Assembly: GCA_037127315.1 (NCBI GenBank) | Contig: JBBBDQ010001688.1 | Span: 291,001 to 355,000, forward strand | Direction of reading: 5' to 3' | Length of the DNA: 64,000 nucleotides | Origin: Ascarosepion bandense | Taxonomy: Eukaryota > Mollusca > Cephalopoda > Sepiida > Sepiidae | Shown: positions 22,078-32,837 of the stretch, one piece after another | Layout of the letters: every line of letters begins with the position of its first letter | Numbering within the stretch: position 1 is the stretch's first letter | Program-made: the position numbers and the translations under genes | Notes under the pieces: model-generated | Databases searched by the model: none | Seen by the model: only the letters and a program-made list of their open reading frames with translations | What the model was told of the DNA's origin: nothing

Positions 22078-23152
22078 GCGGACCTGAAGGAGACTACCAC
22101 TACCTTTGTTGTTTTTCAGTTTTTTTTTACTTTTTTCAGCGCAGTCTTATCGATTATTACATAAAGTTTCCGATTATCAAAAAAAAATTGGAAAAAATTT
22201 CAATATTTAAACAATTTTAGGTGGGGCTCACTTTCTCATACAACATTATAGTAAATCGATCCTCCATTTTGGAACACCTCGCGTTGGGGTCGCTATTTTG
22301 TGGGGGGACGAGTTGTTGCTCTTATTTTTGTCTTTTTCAAGTTTTCTTTAGTTCTTACGATGGCATCTTCTTCGAAAACACCAAGAATCGCTTTATTCAA
22401 AAATTTTGCAAAGGATTCAGTAGTTGAATATGCGAAAACAAAAAAAAAACTTAATTGCACAGGATCGATATGAGTGTATGAAAAACTGCCCCCCCCCCGT
22501 AAAAAAAAATTGTTAAAATGTTAAAATTTTTACAAATTTTTTTGTCAATCGGAAAGTTAAAGTTTTAATCGATAAGATTTCACTGAAAAAAGTAAAAAGA
22601 ATATTGATAATCAACCAATTTACAGGTGGTGGTAATGTCGTACCGGCGAGTGGTTCCAAAATGGTGGATCAGTTTACCTTAACGTTATATGAAAAACTGA
22701 GCCCCCACTAAATTTGTTTAAATATTGAAATTTTTCCAATTTTTTTTTCAATCGGAAAGTTTAGAGTGTTATCGATAAGATTGCCTTGAAAAAAGTAAAA
22801 AAATGAAAGTGGTGCTTAGTTTCTCATACAACGTTCTAGTAAATCGATCCCCCATATTAAAAACACTCGCTTTGGGGGCGAGTAAAAGACAATGACGAGT
22901 TGTCACCCCCTTGCTTTTTTTCAAAACTTATAGGAAATTAATGAAAAAGACATCTTTTTGGGGGGATCGATTTACTAGAACGTTGTATGAAAACCTGAGC
23001 ACCCCCTTAAAATCTTAAGATTGAATTTTTTCCATTTTTTTTTTTATAATCTGAAAGTTTGGGATCTATCGATGAGAATGCGATGAAAAAACTAAAAAGA
23101 AAAATGAAAAACAACAAATTTAAAGGTGGTGCTAGTCTCTTTCAGGTCCGCC
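22078..23152. mobile_element. Fold-back DNA element with nested inverted repeats
   Basis: The left end GGCGGACCTGAAGGAGACTA is the inverted complement of the right end (GTCTCTTTCAGGTCCGCC, 23135-23152). The arms remain complementary for about 250 bp, including 'TTTTCAGCGCAGTCTTATCGAT' with its partner and CATACAACGTTCTAGTAAAT with its partner. An inner pair around 22203-22310 and 22665-22730 (TCCATTTTGGAA and TTCCAAAATGGTGGATC) gives nested palindromes. No transposase frame was found; the 68-residue frame at 22221 is unrecognised. Fold-back or MITE is the best reading. Confidence 0.75.
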
Positions 23153-23244
23153 AAAAGGTGGTGCTAGTCTCCTTCAGGTCCGCCAAAAGGTGGTGCTAGT
23201 CTCTTTCAGGTCCGACAAAAGATGGTGCTAGTCTCCTTCAGGTC
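23123..23244 (+). repeat. Minisatellite, about 4 x 31 bp, made of the element terminus
   Basis: The terminal unit AGGTGGTGCTAGTCTC plus CTTCAGGTCCGCCAAA repeats four times with one or two changes each. The last unit ends at CTTCAGGTC. The repeat is the outer end of the fold-back element amplified on one side only. Confidence 0.9.
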
Positions 23245-23432
23245 AGTAAGCGGCTGTTTCTTTGTTGGGTAAACGATTTGCTAGCCTGTTATAGAGTCCA
23301 GTTTGTGCTGTTATTCAGTCTCTATCTAATGGTAAAAAAAACGTAAGTGAATTTAACGATCTCGACTGGAATTTGAACTAGGCTCTTTGGTTCCCTAACT
23401 CAAGCCGTTATCGATTGCACCATATCATACAC

Positions 23433-23666
23433 TCGTGATACCAGCTTGGGCGATCATGTCTCTTTCGATTCATGCCTGACTAGGCAGATGATTTCCCGTC
23501 ATTGCTGTCTGCGGTGGACTGGTTGCCAAACTAGCCTATGGGGGGGTCAATTTGTCTCGCGGTTTAATACGTAGATTCAACCCTTTCCCAAGGAACCCAA
23601 CTTGAATTCGAACTCTGTTCTTTGATTTTTAATTCCGAGTTTCAATTATCCCATACCGCACAGTTA
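23433..23666 (-). mobile_element. SINE-A, diverged
   Basis: Minus-strand body words remain: GCTTGGGCGATCATGTCTC, GGTGGACTGGTTGCC and CTTGAATTCGAACTC. The head is heavily mutated. Confidence 0.7.
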
Positions 23667-24140
23667 AACTTTAACACACCATAAACCGCTAATCAGTTTT
23701 CACATCAAATAAACGATGAATTTTTGAATCAGAATGTTTTTTTTTTTCAACTGACTGATTTTCGAAGTTTCTCTAGAATCAGAATGACTGTTTTTCATCC
23801 TGAAACCAGCAAAATGGTTTCTCTCGATCTCAAAAGAATCGTTTCAAATCAAAAATTGATTATATACACTGGATAAATAATTATAGGGTAACATATTGCA
23901 GGTATAAGTAAAAAAAATTATTTATCCAGTTATTAGGTTATTGAGTGTTAGATAATTTTTTCAAACTTGAAACTTAATATTAAGAAGAGAAGGCAATAAA
24001 AACAGGAATTGAAAAAGCTGAATATAACTATTGAGATCGCATTTAATTTGTTGAAATTGACTGAAAAGTAAGAAGTCGGAAGAGAGCTCTAAAAGCGAAA
24101 AGTGGAAGATGAAAATAAAATAAACTCTTATAGAACGAAT

Positions 24141-24193
24141 ATATATACTGATGAGCTGTGATACAGCGAAACAGATCTGTCTGCGGATGACTA
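24141..24193 (+). mobile_element. SINE-B tail fragment
   Basis: Contains GATGAGCTGTGATACAGCGA and CTGTCTGCGGATGACTAT, the 3' part of SINE-B, with no tRNA-like head. Confidence 0.65.
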
Positions 24194-24345
24194 TTTATGC
24201 TCTCACACTCTGGAGGAATGGTAGACTTAGAAAAACAGTAGCTACTTTGGCATTTACGCATTGTTCATTCAAAAATGAATTGGAACACTCTCAACTATTG
24301 GTCGTGTATAATGATAATATACACGCATAAAGGTATGCCTCCATC

Positions 24346-24483
24346 TACCGAGCTCACGTAGCTCAGATGTAGAATCGTCGATTGACGCCAATTCGGTCGG
24401 GTTTCAATCCTGGGTAAAATGCAATCGGCTGTCTAACTGTAATGATGAGCTGTGATACAGCGAAACAGATTTGTCTGCGGATG

Positions 24484-24484
<1 letters not shown>
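24346..24484 (+). mobile_element. SINE-B, full length (tRNA-derived)
   Basis: The head has a strong box A (TAGCTCAGATG) and box B (GGTTTCAATCC) spaced as in a tRNA gene. A short body GATGAGCTGTGATACAGCGA and GCGGATGATTA follows, then a long (TA)n/(GT)n tail. At least five copies are in the window. Other full copies are at 25026 and 30741. Confidence 0.78.
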
Positions 24485-24567
<83 letters not shown>

Positions 24568-24581
24568 CGCGTGTGTGTGTG
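24485..24581. repeat. (TA)n(GT)n(GC)n(GT)n compound microsatellite
   Basis: About 95 bp of alternating purine-pyrimidine DNA with an internal GCGCGCGCGC. Such sequence can adopt Z-DNA. It forms the tail of the preceding SINE-B. Confidence 0.95.
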
Positions 24582-24599
24582 TAAAAATATACTCAGTTG

Positions 24600-24948
24600 T
24601 GATCTGAGATTAAGGACAGGATGGTTAAGTAAAAAGAAGACAAGAGGAAAACTGTATTTAACTCGCCTACGTGTTTCGTCCTGTGATGGACTTTATCAAG
24701 GCAAAAAAGACGAAATGAGCTTTATTCCAATTACGTATCTATAAACAAACAGTGTTGGCAACTATAAAAAAAAGCGCTCACAAATCATTCAAAAAGATTA
24801 ACAGAAAAGTTTTAGTTTTAGTTTTAAAATGCTTTTATGTGTAATGCAATGTCACGAGATGTTAAAATGAAGGGAATTTAACCGTTTTCTTTGGACTTTA
24901 AGTTAGTCCGTTTCAGTATTATTCCCATAAGAAAAGGTGATGTCTCTT

Positions 24949-24960
<12 letters not shown>
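24600..24960 (-). mobile_element. Penelope-like element 3' region (candidate)
   Basis: This block is repeated in opposite orientation at 31080-31410. Shared words include TTAAGGACAGGATGGTTAAG, GTTGGCAACTATAAAAAA and AGATTAACAGAAAA. It contains a hammerhead-like core (24664-24702). Penelope-like elements are known to carry hammerhead motifs in their terminal repeats, which is why that family is proposed. No reverse transcriptase is readable here. Confidence 0.5.
24664..24702 (-). ncRNA. Hammerhead-ribozyme-like motif
   Basis: On the minus strand: TTGATAA, then AGTCC-ATCACA-GGAC as stem-loop II, then GAAAC and ACGTAGGCG. The order matches the hammerhead core CUGANGA / stem II / GAAA, but the first box is changed in two places (TTGATAA), so catalysis is doubtful. 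The copy at 31307-31345 has an additional stem change. Confidence 0.5.
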
Positions 24961-24980
<20 letters not shown>

Positions 24981-24981
24981 T
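24957..24981. repeat. (TA)n microsatellite
   Basis: A short AT run. A (GA)n run of about 30 bp is at 25474-25505. Confidence 0.95.
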
Positions 24982-25025
24982 TCTGCAGAGAGAACAATAT
25001 ATACCTTTAAAAGCCTGCCTTCTTC

Positions 25026-25160
25026 TGCCGGACGCTCGTGGCCTAGGGGTAGAATCGCCGACTGACGCCGACTCGGTCGGGTTTCAATCCTGGGTTAGGA
25101 AGCGAACGGAGTCTAAGCCGTACTGATACAGCGAAACAGATCTGTCTGCGGATGACTATA
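25026..25160 (+). mobile_element. SINE-B, full length
   Basis: Head with box A TGGCCTAGGGG and box B GGTTTCAATCC, then the TACAGCGAAACAGATCTGTC tail and (TA)n. Confidence 0.75.
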
Positions 25161-25199
25161 TATATATAAAGTATACATTCTTCTCTTGTAGAAATAGTT

Positions 25200-25474
25200 T
25201 AGGTCGTTGGTGGTACTAGCTTTGCTTTACTCAGATGAATTGGAATGTGGAACTATTTCCTTATCCACGGCGTACATCCAACTATCACAAATGGTTCCAA
25301 GATGTCCCATCGGCATTGCAACTGCAACACTATCGTCAATGGCATCGACTTGCCGGGTAAACTGTGTGAAATTAGAAGAGTTTCTCGACCTTATCATCCC
25401 CGGGGATGCATTATTGTCATGGGTCTTTACCAGTACCTCCAGAATGAACGCTTCTTAACACTATATATTCTTGC

Positions 25475-25505
<31 letters not shown>

Positions 25506-26670
25506 TCGAGTTGGTAGTAGTTCACTCCAAACCAGACTGACTGTCATACTAACACCTTCCACATTTTTAATTGTTATTTCTTGTAAATATATATTTGCTA
25601 TTTCTACCCTCGTGGTGGTGTTCTTTTCGGACCTTAAACTGGTCTATAACAACTTAAACTGGTCCATAACAATTATTTTACCTTGAATGTCACCCGGAAC
25701 CAGAATTACAACTGGGGTATGGTGACCACAGCGGCGCGAAGTGAGCTAACTGGATATATAGTGATAAGTTTATACCACAATAGTGTGCCTACCTGTCATT
25801 GGTAATAAATTCGATAACAAAGTAGAGTGACGTACAGGGTGCCCAATGAAAAAGTGGCAAGTTCAAACGTGAAATCTGGTGACGCCTGATGTGTCTGAAA
25901 ACTTTAGGAAGAATTTCGGCACATTTCGTCAATCCCTACGTCGGATGTTCTTCTTTGGAAAGAACGCTAACTTGACGCTCAAAATAAATGAGTTGTTTTA
26001 GCCATATAAGAAGGGCAGAACGAAAGACGAAAGTTGTCTGCAAATAACCTTTAAGCGACGAGTCACAATATCGAGCAGCAATTAATCAATCATAAAAGAA
26101 CCAATAAGAGTAAAGTAATTACACAAGAGTCGAACGATCAGTCACGAATATTCAAGAAATTTATTCAATGTCCATTATTCCTGAAAAATAAAACAGTGCT
26201 AATAAAATTGTCTCTTTTTTTTACTGGTCACACTGTTGATTCCTTATCGGTGTGAGACTACGTCTAGTATCAGTTGTGTTTGGTAATAGGAACATTCCTA
26301 ATTGATGAATCTTAAGTGAGAAAATACACGAGGCCGCTTACCAAAAGGTTCTTACCTGACCAATTAATTATCAAGATCTATACTGAGGATCTTGACCTTT
26401 CATCATGAGTAGATAAATTACATTTTACAAAAATCTCGGTTAATTTCGAAAACAAATATCTAGAAGGAGCTAAAGATTCGCTTCTTCTCTTACGCATTGT
26501 GTTCCCTGGATATGACGATAAACAACAACCGTCAGAATGGCCTTTGATTGGAAGGCTTCGAGGTGTGCGGAACCTCTTAATTGCTGTTGTTTCTAAATCA
26601 ACCCTGACCCGCTATTAGGGTCACAACGATGGGAAAATAGTTAACCACCCAAAATGTGGTCAAAGCACTA
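25200..26670. other. No recognised gene; possible old DNA-element end
   Basis: Two overlapping frames of 83 and 90 residues (25207-25517) have no motif that I recognise. At about 25835, ACAGGGTGCCCAATGAAAAA looks like the sort of terminal sequence found on mariner elements, but no partner end was found. The remainder is AT-rich. Confidence 0.3.
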
Positions 26671-26671
26671 T

Positions 26672-26893
26672 GAAAGTATGAAAGTCTTTCTGTGGTAGAC
26701 TGCTTGCCAACCAAAGCTATAACAACTAAATCTGTCTTGCTATTTAACCCGTAGATAGAGAGAGAAGAGTCGGATTAATATCTTTTCCAAGGGTATGTGC
26801 GTGTGAGGAAACACACCGAATTCAACTGAGATTTGAACTCTACACTCGGATTCCTTGCTCCGAACCGATAGCCACTGCACCACAACGCACATT
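26672..26893 (-). mobile_element. SINE-A, 3'-truncated
   Basis: Body and head on the minus strand: GTAGACTGCTTGCCAACC, TATTTAACCCGTAGATAG and CACTGCACCACAACGCACAT. The 3' tail is missing. Confidence 0.82.
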
Positions 26894-27086
26894 CAATCAC
26901 TCAGCCTACTAGTTAAAATTAAGTCTTTGTTTTTTTTATGACTTATTTAAAAAAAAATTAAATGTCTGTATTAAATAAATCAATAAGTTGATATGCCGTA
27001 AAATAAACCTAATCAAGTACATAGTGTTCAAATATTTATCAAATATTCCGTTTGAAATCACACTTTAAAGTTATGCTACAGAATAT

Positions 27087-27388
27087 GTGCGTTGTGGTGC
27101 AGTGGATATCGGCTCGGAACGAGAAACTGGGGAGCCGAGTTCGAATTCCAGTTGAATCTATTGTATTCACTTACGCGCAAGTACTCTTGGGAAAGGTATT
27201 AATCCGTCTCTTCCTTCCAGTTATGGGTTAAATAGCAGGAGAGATTGGGTTCTGTAGCTTTGGTCGGTAACCAGTCTACCGCAGAAAGCAATGGCAACCT
27301 ACTGCGGGATAATCTTCTGCCCAGTCAGTCATGTCTCTTTCAAGACATGATTGCCCAACCGTGTATCACGTATGGCACTTAACTGACT
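27087..27388 (+). mobile_element. SINE-A, full length
   Basis: Well-preserved plus-strand copy. GTGCGTTGTGGTGCAGTGGA holds box A and GAGTTCGAATTCCAG holds box B. The full body follows, and the tail reaches ACTTAACTGACTGA. It is useful as the local reference for the roughly 300-bp family. Confidence 0.93.
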
Positions 27389-27939
27389 GACAGAATGCGT
27401 AGTCTATACAAAGATTTTGTGTCTGGTTCATTCATTTCGTTTCTGTAAAAAGATATGAATATATCTTCATTTTTCTTCTTTTTTTTTACAGAGAGATTCA
27501 CTTTGTACAGGACCCGGGGGCTACTCGAAGTTGAGTGCAATTGAGTGCAATGACTTGCCACTTTCTTTGCACCGGGGATGTTCAAGTTACTCCTCCCCTC
27601 GTCTCAGAAGTTCCACCGCCCACTGGTAAAACTGTTGACCTATGAAACGCAATTCCTACGCCTAGGCTGGCAACTGGCCGATGGCCGCTTGGCATAGGTA
27701 GGTTGGAGAGAGGTGTCCCTTTCACCTGTCGAGTCTGGAAATTCTTCAGACTACTCTTACACAGTTTAGCCGGCAGATTAGTGACGATCTAGAAAATTCC
27801 CAAGCGACTTCTTGGAGCTATGTCTGAGAGTTGGATGTAAGAAGCAGTTTATATCTAGGGTAAGATATCGGTTAACCTTAGATTTTAACAGATTAAGGTG
27901 TCCTTCACAAAATCCAACAGACAATCTGTAATGTGATTG

Positions 27940-28345
27940 ACTCTGACTTAGCATCTCAGATACAGTCACTTTCTCACCGGTGCAATGTGGCTTCCTTGTG
28001 TCTGTTCAACAAATGCTTTCACGGCTTCTGCTCTGATGAACTTAGCTCACTGGTGTCCCCTATATATGAATTTACTCAAGCCACATGATTAGCAACTAGG
28101 TCCCACCCTTTTACTGTGAAACCAATAAATTGTAAACGCAAATTCTACTCCATCAGCTTCTTTTCTCGCACTTCCCCGTTGTGGAATTCCTTTCAATTTA
28201 CTTATTTTCCCGACAGCTACAATCTCCAAGAATTTAAATGTAAAGTCAATAGTAATCTCTTATCTCACTAACCTGCATGCTTTCTCTCACGCTCGTTTCT
28301 CCGTCAACTCTACTCTCATCAGTTTTCTTATCCTTCTATTAGCCA
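27940..28345 (+). pseudogene. LINE-B C-terminus with 3' UTR
   Basis: It encodes remnants of 'FSPVQCGFL' (the SHRRNVASL region), 'FTQAT-LATRSHPFTVKPINCKRKFYSISFFSRTS-LWNSF' and 'YNLQEFKCKVNSNLLSH', with the frame broken more than once. Its UTR is followed by an (AGAT)n tract and then a second UTR copy. Confidence 0.78.
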
Positions 28346-28363
28346 CTTCCTGATAGTCTTACT

Positions 28364-28365
<2 letters not shown>

Positions 28366-28409
<44 letters not shown>

Positions 28410-28447
28410 TTAACAAACAGATAGATAGATAGATAGATAGATAGATA
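28366..28447 (+). repeat. (AGAT)n microsatellite inside a LINE-B 3' UTR
   Basis: Two AGAT tetranucleotide runs are separated by ATTAACAAAC. The flanks are the two copies of the same LINE-B UTR segment. Confidence 0.95.
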
Positions 28448-28690
28448 GCTCGACAGCTATAATCTCCAAGAATTTAAATGTAAAATCAATAATAATCTCT
28501 TATCTCACTAACCTGCATCCGCTAACTCATGCTCATTTCTCCGTCCACTCCACTATCATCAGTTTTCTCAACCTTCTCTTACTCACTTCCTGACAGTCCC
28601 TATAACCTGTTACTCCTTCTCATAACTTTCCTCCTATGTAACCCTCTGCAAAACAGTGGCAGTAAAATGCCTTGCGATATGATTATATGA
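28448..28690 (+). mobile_element. Duplicated LINE-B 3' UTR
   Basis: It repeats CTATAATCTCCAAGAATTTA and ATCTCTTATCTCACTAACCT from 28212 onward. It ends with the terminal block near ATGTAACCCTCTGCAAAACA and a degenerate TATGATTATATGATTATA end. The same UTR-tetranucleotide-UTR arrangement occurs at 50845-51540 on the other strand. Confidence 0.8.
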
Positions 28691-28704
28691 TTATATAAGA
28701 TTGT

Positions 28705-29020
28705 AGTGATTTTTTTTTTAATCGTATCACCCCGAGCAAGGCGGTAACGCCACTGATGTGCAGGGGGGCTACGTAATAGTGGAAAGATTGGAAAAGAGAA
28801 AGCCGGAAACCACATCCTAAATAGGGAACAAGGGATGAGCCTCTTAACCTGTTCAATAGACGTGGGTGGAGTGTGAACCGGGCGATAGATAGATCTATCT
28901 ACTCCAATTGAAAAAAAACTAAGTGAGAAGATTGGAAAAGAGAAAGCCGGAAACCACATCCTAAATAGGGAACAAGGGATGAGCCTCTTAACCTGTTCAA
29001 TAGACGTGGCTGGAGTTTAA
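28705..29020 (-). mobile_element. LINE-B-tail retroposon with two tail modules
   Basis: On the minus strand the order is module, module, then the terminal block GTAGCCCCCCTGCACATCAG, ACCGCCTTGCTCGGGGTGAT and an A-run (T-run on plus at 28711). The module is about 135-145 bp: CTACTCCAATTG, a variable linker, CACGTCTATTGAACAGG, CCCTTGTTCCC and TGTGGTTTCCGGCTTTCTC. The upstream end is cut at 29020. Such a unit could be a SINE using the LINE-B 3' end for retrotransposition. Confidence 0.72.
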
Positions 29021-29640
29021 ATATCCTCTTGAAAGTTGTTTCCACAGAACAGTGGTTCGAAGGAAGAAGATTTTATAGTCGAACTTATTTTCTCAGTAAT
29101 AGAATACAGAGGGAATGGGATCTTGGCCGTCAAGGTTAGATCTGACAGAACAAACGATTAGTTCTTCTAATGCGTAAAATAGCTAAGCAGGGTGGACCTC
29201 TGGATTCAAAGAGTCATAAATAAACAGAATAGTCTACCTTCTTACCTTGATAGGGTACCTGGTTTAGTAGACGGATAATCTTGCTTCAGATACACCCAGT
29301 GATCCTACGGCAGTACGAAATATAGAGTTCATGGCTACGATTTTGATTACGTTAATGTTTCGGCTGATACATAATACAGCGTTCTTCTTCAGTACATAGC
29401 GTGTGAAAAAAAAGTTATTTTTGTCCCATTTAATATTGATGGTTATTTATGAAGAGAAATCGGTAAGCAGGTAGCCGGATAATGAAAATAACTATTTATT
29501 CTACTCGGCAAATATTTATTGGCATCACCTCCTCCTCGTCCTCCTCCTCCTCCTCCTCCTCCTCCCATGACAATTCACTTAATTCAGCGCTGAGAACAAA
29601 CATTTGCACAGATATTTTTTGAATTTAAATTGAAATCCGA
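29021..29640. other. No recognised gene; weak hammerhead-like words
   Basis: Unrecognised sequence with a (CCT)n run at 29526-29566. On the minus strand at 29355-29395 CTGAAGA is followed 24 bases later by CGAAACATTAACG, a spacing reminiscent of Penelope hammerheads. Stem II is poor, so it is not called separately. Confidence 0.3.
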
Positions 29641-30115
29641 AGGAGTATTGGGATGTCCAATGGCGCATTCGAAAATCTAAGCAGAGAATTGAGAGACAGG
29701 AAAATTTCCATGGAAACAAAGAAAAGATTAATTGATGTGGTATCTATCCGCTCATATAACCACGAATACTGGACAATCTCCTTAAAGATGAAGAAAAAAC
29801 TCGAAGCAACCGTAATGCTGTTCTACAGAAGGATGCTGAGGATATCATAGATCAAACATGTGAGCAACGGTGAAGTTTTGGATGGAAATGAAACGAGAAG
29901 GAAATATATGCTTAACATCAGGAAGAGATAGTTGAAGTTTCTGGGACACGTAACGAGGAAAGAGGGCTTGGAGAATCTGATAATCACTTGGCGGATAGAG
30001 GGAAAGAGAAATAAAGGTAAACATCACGTGACATACTTGATGGGCTTAAGCAATGTTTGAGAAAAAATAAGATAAAATGTATTAAGGTTTACAAGGAACA
30101 GGAAGTTGTGGAGGG
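29640..30115 (+). pseudogene. LINE-A C-terminal region
   Basis: The frame at 29653-29850 reads MSNGAFENLSRELRDRKISM, ETKKRLIDVVSI and KKKLEATVMLFYRRMLRIS. It then shifts to 'HVSNGEVLDGNETRRKYMLN' and 'LKFLGHVTRKEGLENLIITW' (to about 30000). The 3' end words TGGAGGGCCAGGATC are at about 30110. Confidence 0.8.
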
Positions 30116-30375
30116 CCAGGATCACCATAAAAATTATGATATAAAGGCGGTTTTTTTTTCAGAAAAATGTGGAAATGGTATCAGTTTGTATAAAAAAAAA
30201 TCTCATCCGTACATTTTCTTGAAAGTCGAATTTTCTAAAATCTAATTTTTCCAGAAGCCGCCAGATGTGACTTTCCCGCGCCGTCGCCTTTTCACACGGT
30301 GTTCTCTTTTCGGGTGTCAGGATCTTTAAGGGTTGAACAACTACACGAGTAGGTGTTTGACGTATTGGCGAATTT

Positions 30376-30378
30376 CAC

Positions 30379-30418
<40 letters not shown>

Positions 30419-30433
30419 TCTTCTTCTTCTTCT
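30376..30433. repeat. (CT)n(CTT)n microsatellite
   Basis: A CT run passing into a CTT run. A (TA)n run follows at 30541-30573. Confidence 0.95.
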
Positions 30434-30535
30434 ATGACGACCAGGACTTAAAATGTATCCTGTAAATATCGTTTCCAAAATAAATTGACATTTTCAAAAC
30501 ATGAATTACTTTTGCGGAATAGATTTGTAGACTTA

Positions 30536-30577
<42 letters not shown>

Positions 30578-30740
30578 CGCTCTCACACCATGATTGAGCA
30601 CTCTGGAAGAATGGTAGACGTTGAAAAACAGTAGCTTCTCTGGCATCTACGCATCGTTCATTCAGTAATGAATTAGAACACTCTCAGCTATTGGGGGTTC
30701 ATAATGATAATATACACGCTAAAAGGTCTGCTTCCTTCTA

Positions 30741-30885
30741 CCGAGCGCCCCTAGATCAGAGGTAGAATCGCCGACTGACGGTCGAGTTTCAATCCTGGGT
30801 AAAAGGCAATCGGCTATCTAAACGTACTGATGAGCTGTGATACAGAGAAACATCTTTCTGCGGATGACTATATATATAAGTGTGT
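30741..30885 (+). mobile_element. SINE-B, full length
   Basis: Head CCTAGATCAGAGGTAGAATC, box B GAGTTTCAATCC, tail GATGAGCTGTGATACAGAGA, then TATATATA and GTGTGTGTG. The flank at 30580-30720 is also similar to that upstream of the copy at 24346, so a longer unit was duplicated. Confidence 0.75.
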
Positions 30886-31079
30886 GTGTGTGAACATAGA
30901 AGAGACATCACTAATAATAATCTTTGCATTAGTGATTCACAGAAATAATTTCGACCACAATTTCGATTTAAAAAATTCCACACAAATAAAAAGAGTAAGC
31001 AATTTATTCAGAAGGAAAGTTCTCGAGAGCGCCGCCATCCAGTACTACCAAAATATCAATTTACGTCCCAGTTTTTTCC

Positions 31080-31410
31080 CAATCTCACCTTTTCTTATGG
31101 AAACGATAGTAAAACATACTAACCTACATACTATAAAGTAAAAAAAAAACGGTTAAATACCCTTCATTTTAACATCTCGTGACATTGCACTACACAGAAA
31201 GTAATTTTCTGTTTATCTTTTTTAATGATTTGTGAGCGTTTTTTATAGTTGCCAACAATGTTTGTGTATAGATACGTAATTGGAATAAAGCTAATTTCGT
31301 CTTTTTACCTTGATAAAGTCCATCACAGCACGAAACACGTAAAGGAATCAAATACAGGTTTCCTCTTGTCTTCTTTTGACTTAACCATTCTGTCCTTAAT
31401 CTTACATATA
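31080..31410 (+). mobile_element. Penelope-like element 3' region (candidate), second copy
   Basis: Inverted relative to 24600-24960 with the same order of blocks. It contains the hammerhead-like motif at 31307-31345. No coding sequence is legible. Confidence 0.5.
31307..31345 (+). ncRNA. Hammerhead-ribozyme-like motif, degenerate
   Basis: Reads CTTGATAA, AGTCC-ATCACA-GCAC, then GAAACACG. One stem II pair is lost compared with the copy at 24664, so this is very likely inactive. Confidence 0.42.
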
Positions 31411-31524
31411 TAAATATATATAAAAAAAAGTTCACCATCCTGTTTTTCTGTCACTGCAACGCAAAACTAAGAAATGCAACTTAATAATTATATGATACAG
31501 TAGATTTTTCTTCAATGTATAATG

Positions 31525-31640
31525 TCCCTGCAGGTCGTAGGCAATCATGGCTCTACACAATTTTCTATTCTTAGTAAATTTTGTCTTTCTTGCCTTTTTG
31601 CTACCTCACCTAAACCTTGTTCTGTCGACATTTATAGAAG
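31525..31640 (-). pseudogene. LINE-A 3' end scrap
   Basis: Minus-strand 3' end words of LINE-A (plus strand: GTCGTAGGCAATCATGG, CACCTAAACCTTGTTCTGTC), without the coding part. Confidence 0.6.
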
Positions 31641-32300
31641 CTTCATAGGTAAGTCATGCGATGTTTACCTCTGTCTATCTTGCCTACAATCTTACGCATA
31701 GGTACAGTGGGACCTGTCGTATGCTAACACCTCTACTGCCATCAACTGGTCGCATACGGCAGGTGGCCGTTCACTAAAGGCTCATAGTCATGACCTATTT
31801 ACGCCAGGAGCGTATATTCCACTCACCAGAATGTAAATATTAGAATTTTACTATGTAATCTGGTAATATATAAATGAGAACATAAGAAAATGACATAACG
31901 TTAAAGAAATTTATTCAGCAGAATTCATTTAAAAATTTTAAAAAATGTATTTACAACGGTCAACAAGAGACCAAAATATTTATTCACAGAATATATTTAT
32001 TAAGTGGACTTTAAAAAAGTATATGGTTTCAGTGTTTTTCTTAGAAGTGAGTGATAGCAAAATGAAATCTGCGATAATACATGGAAAAACAAAACATACA
32101 AAATACAAAGATCTTGGGTGTGGGTAGAGAAACAGAGAGATAGAGATAGGTATACCCAGAAAGAAATAGAGTAGATAGATACACAAAAAATAAAGGAACA
32201 AAGGAGATAGGCATTTGAGAAAGGGGTATTACATAAACTTAATAGCATTATCATTAAATGATGAAAGAAAATCATAATATTGATACATAATATATTTTAT
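31641..32300. other. No gene; one possible pogo/Tigger-like terminus
   Basis: ACAGTGGGACCTGTCGTATG at 31704 resembles pogo-type terminal repeats, and GTCGCATACGGCAGGT lies inverted 60 bases later. It is too short to assign. Three overlapping short frames at 31945-32275 are unrecognised. Confidence 0.3.
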
Positions 32301-32302
32301 AA

Positions 32303-32812
32303 TTTTCTGCGATAGACTGGTTGCCGACTAAGGCTATAGAACCCAATCTGTCCTGTTATTTGACTCATAGCTACAGGGAAAAAATGTATTATATTATTAT
32401 GTAGTAATTAGTGGGGGATCGGTTTCCTATTGTTATGAAGTAATAAACTGATCTCCCTCTTTATGACCAGTATAAGCCTTAATCATTATTCCAACTATTA
32501 TATTCAGTCAGTCAGTTAAGTGCCATACGTGATACACACTTGGGCGATCATATCCCGAAAGAGACATGACTGACTGGGCAGAAGATTATCCCGCAGTAGG
32601 TTGCCATTGCTTTCTGCGGTAGACTGGTTGCCGACCAAGGCTATAGAACCCAATCTGTCCTATTATCTGACCCATAACTGGAGGGAAGAAATGGACTAAT
32701 ACTTTTCCCAGAGATATTTGTGCATAAGCGAATGCAAGGACTTCAACTGGAATTCGAACGTGACTCCCCGATTTGTCGTTCCGAGTAGATATCTATTGCA
32801 CCACAACGCACA
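32303..32812 (-). mobile_element. Composite SINE-A dimer with palindromic linker
   Basis: A partial SINE-A body (32303-32395) is followed by a roughly 110-bp linker containing the 55-bp palindromic unit (32409-32462), then a full SINE-A (32507-32812). The same order occurs at 36617-37232 and 52857-53469. Three independent loci with the same join show that the dimer was copied as a unit. Confidence 0.82.
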
Positions 32813-32837
32813 TGGAAACGAGTAGGCACCCATTATT

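Larger units (their letters stand above)
21992..23430 (-). mobile_element. SINE-A split by a fold-back element
   Basis: The 3' part (21992-22077) ends at TGGCTAGGCAGAAG. The copy resumes at about 23245 with GTAAGCGGCTGTTTCTTTGT and reaches the degenerate tRNA-like head at 23430. About 1.17 kb of inverted-repeat DNA plus short tandem repeats is inserted between, so the SINE is older than the fold-back element. Confidence 0.7.

Noticed and set aside
25835..25870. Mariner terminus ACAGGGTGCCCAATG
   Set aside because: No matching inverted end or transposase within several kb.
29355..29395. A further hammerhead ribozyme
   Set aside because: CTGAAGA and GAAAC are present, but the bases between them do not form a proper stem II next to the core.
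31704..31790. pogo/Tigger-like element
   Set aside because: Only a short stretch resembles such an end and the partner lies too close. No transposase.
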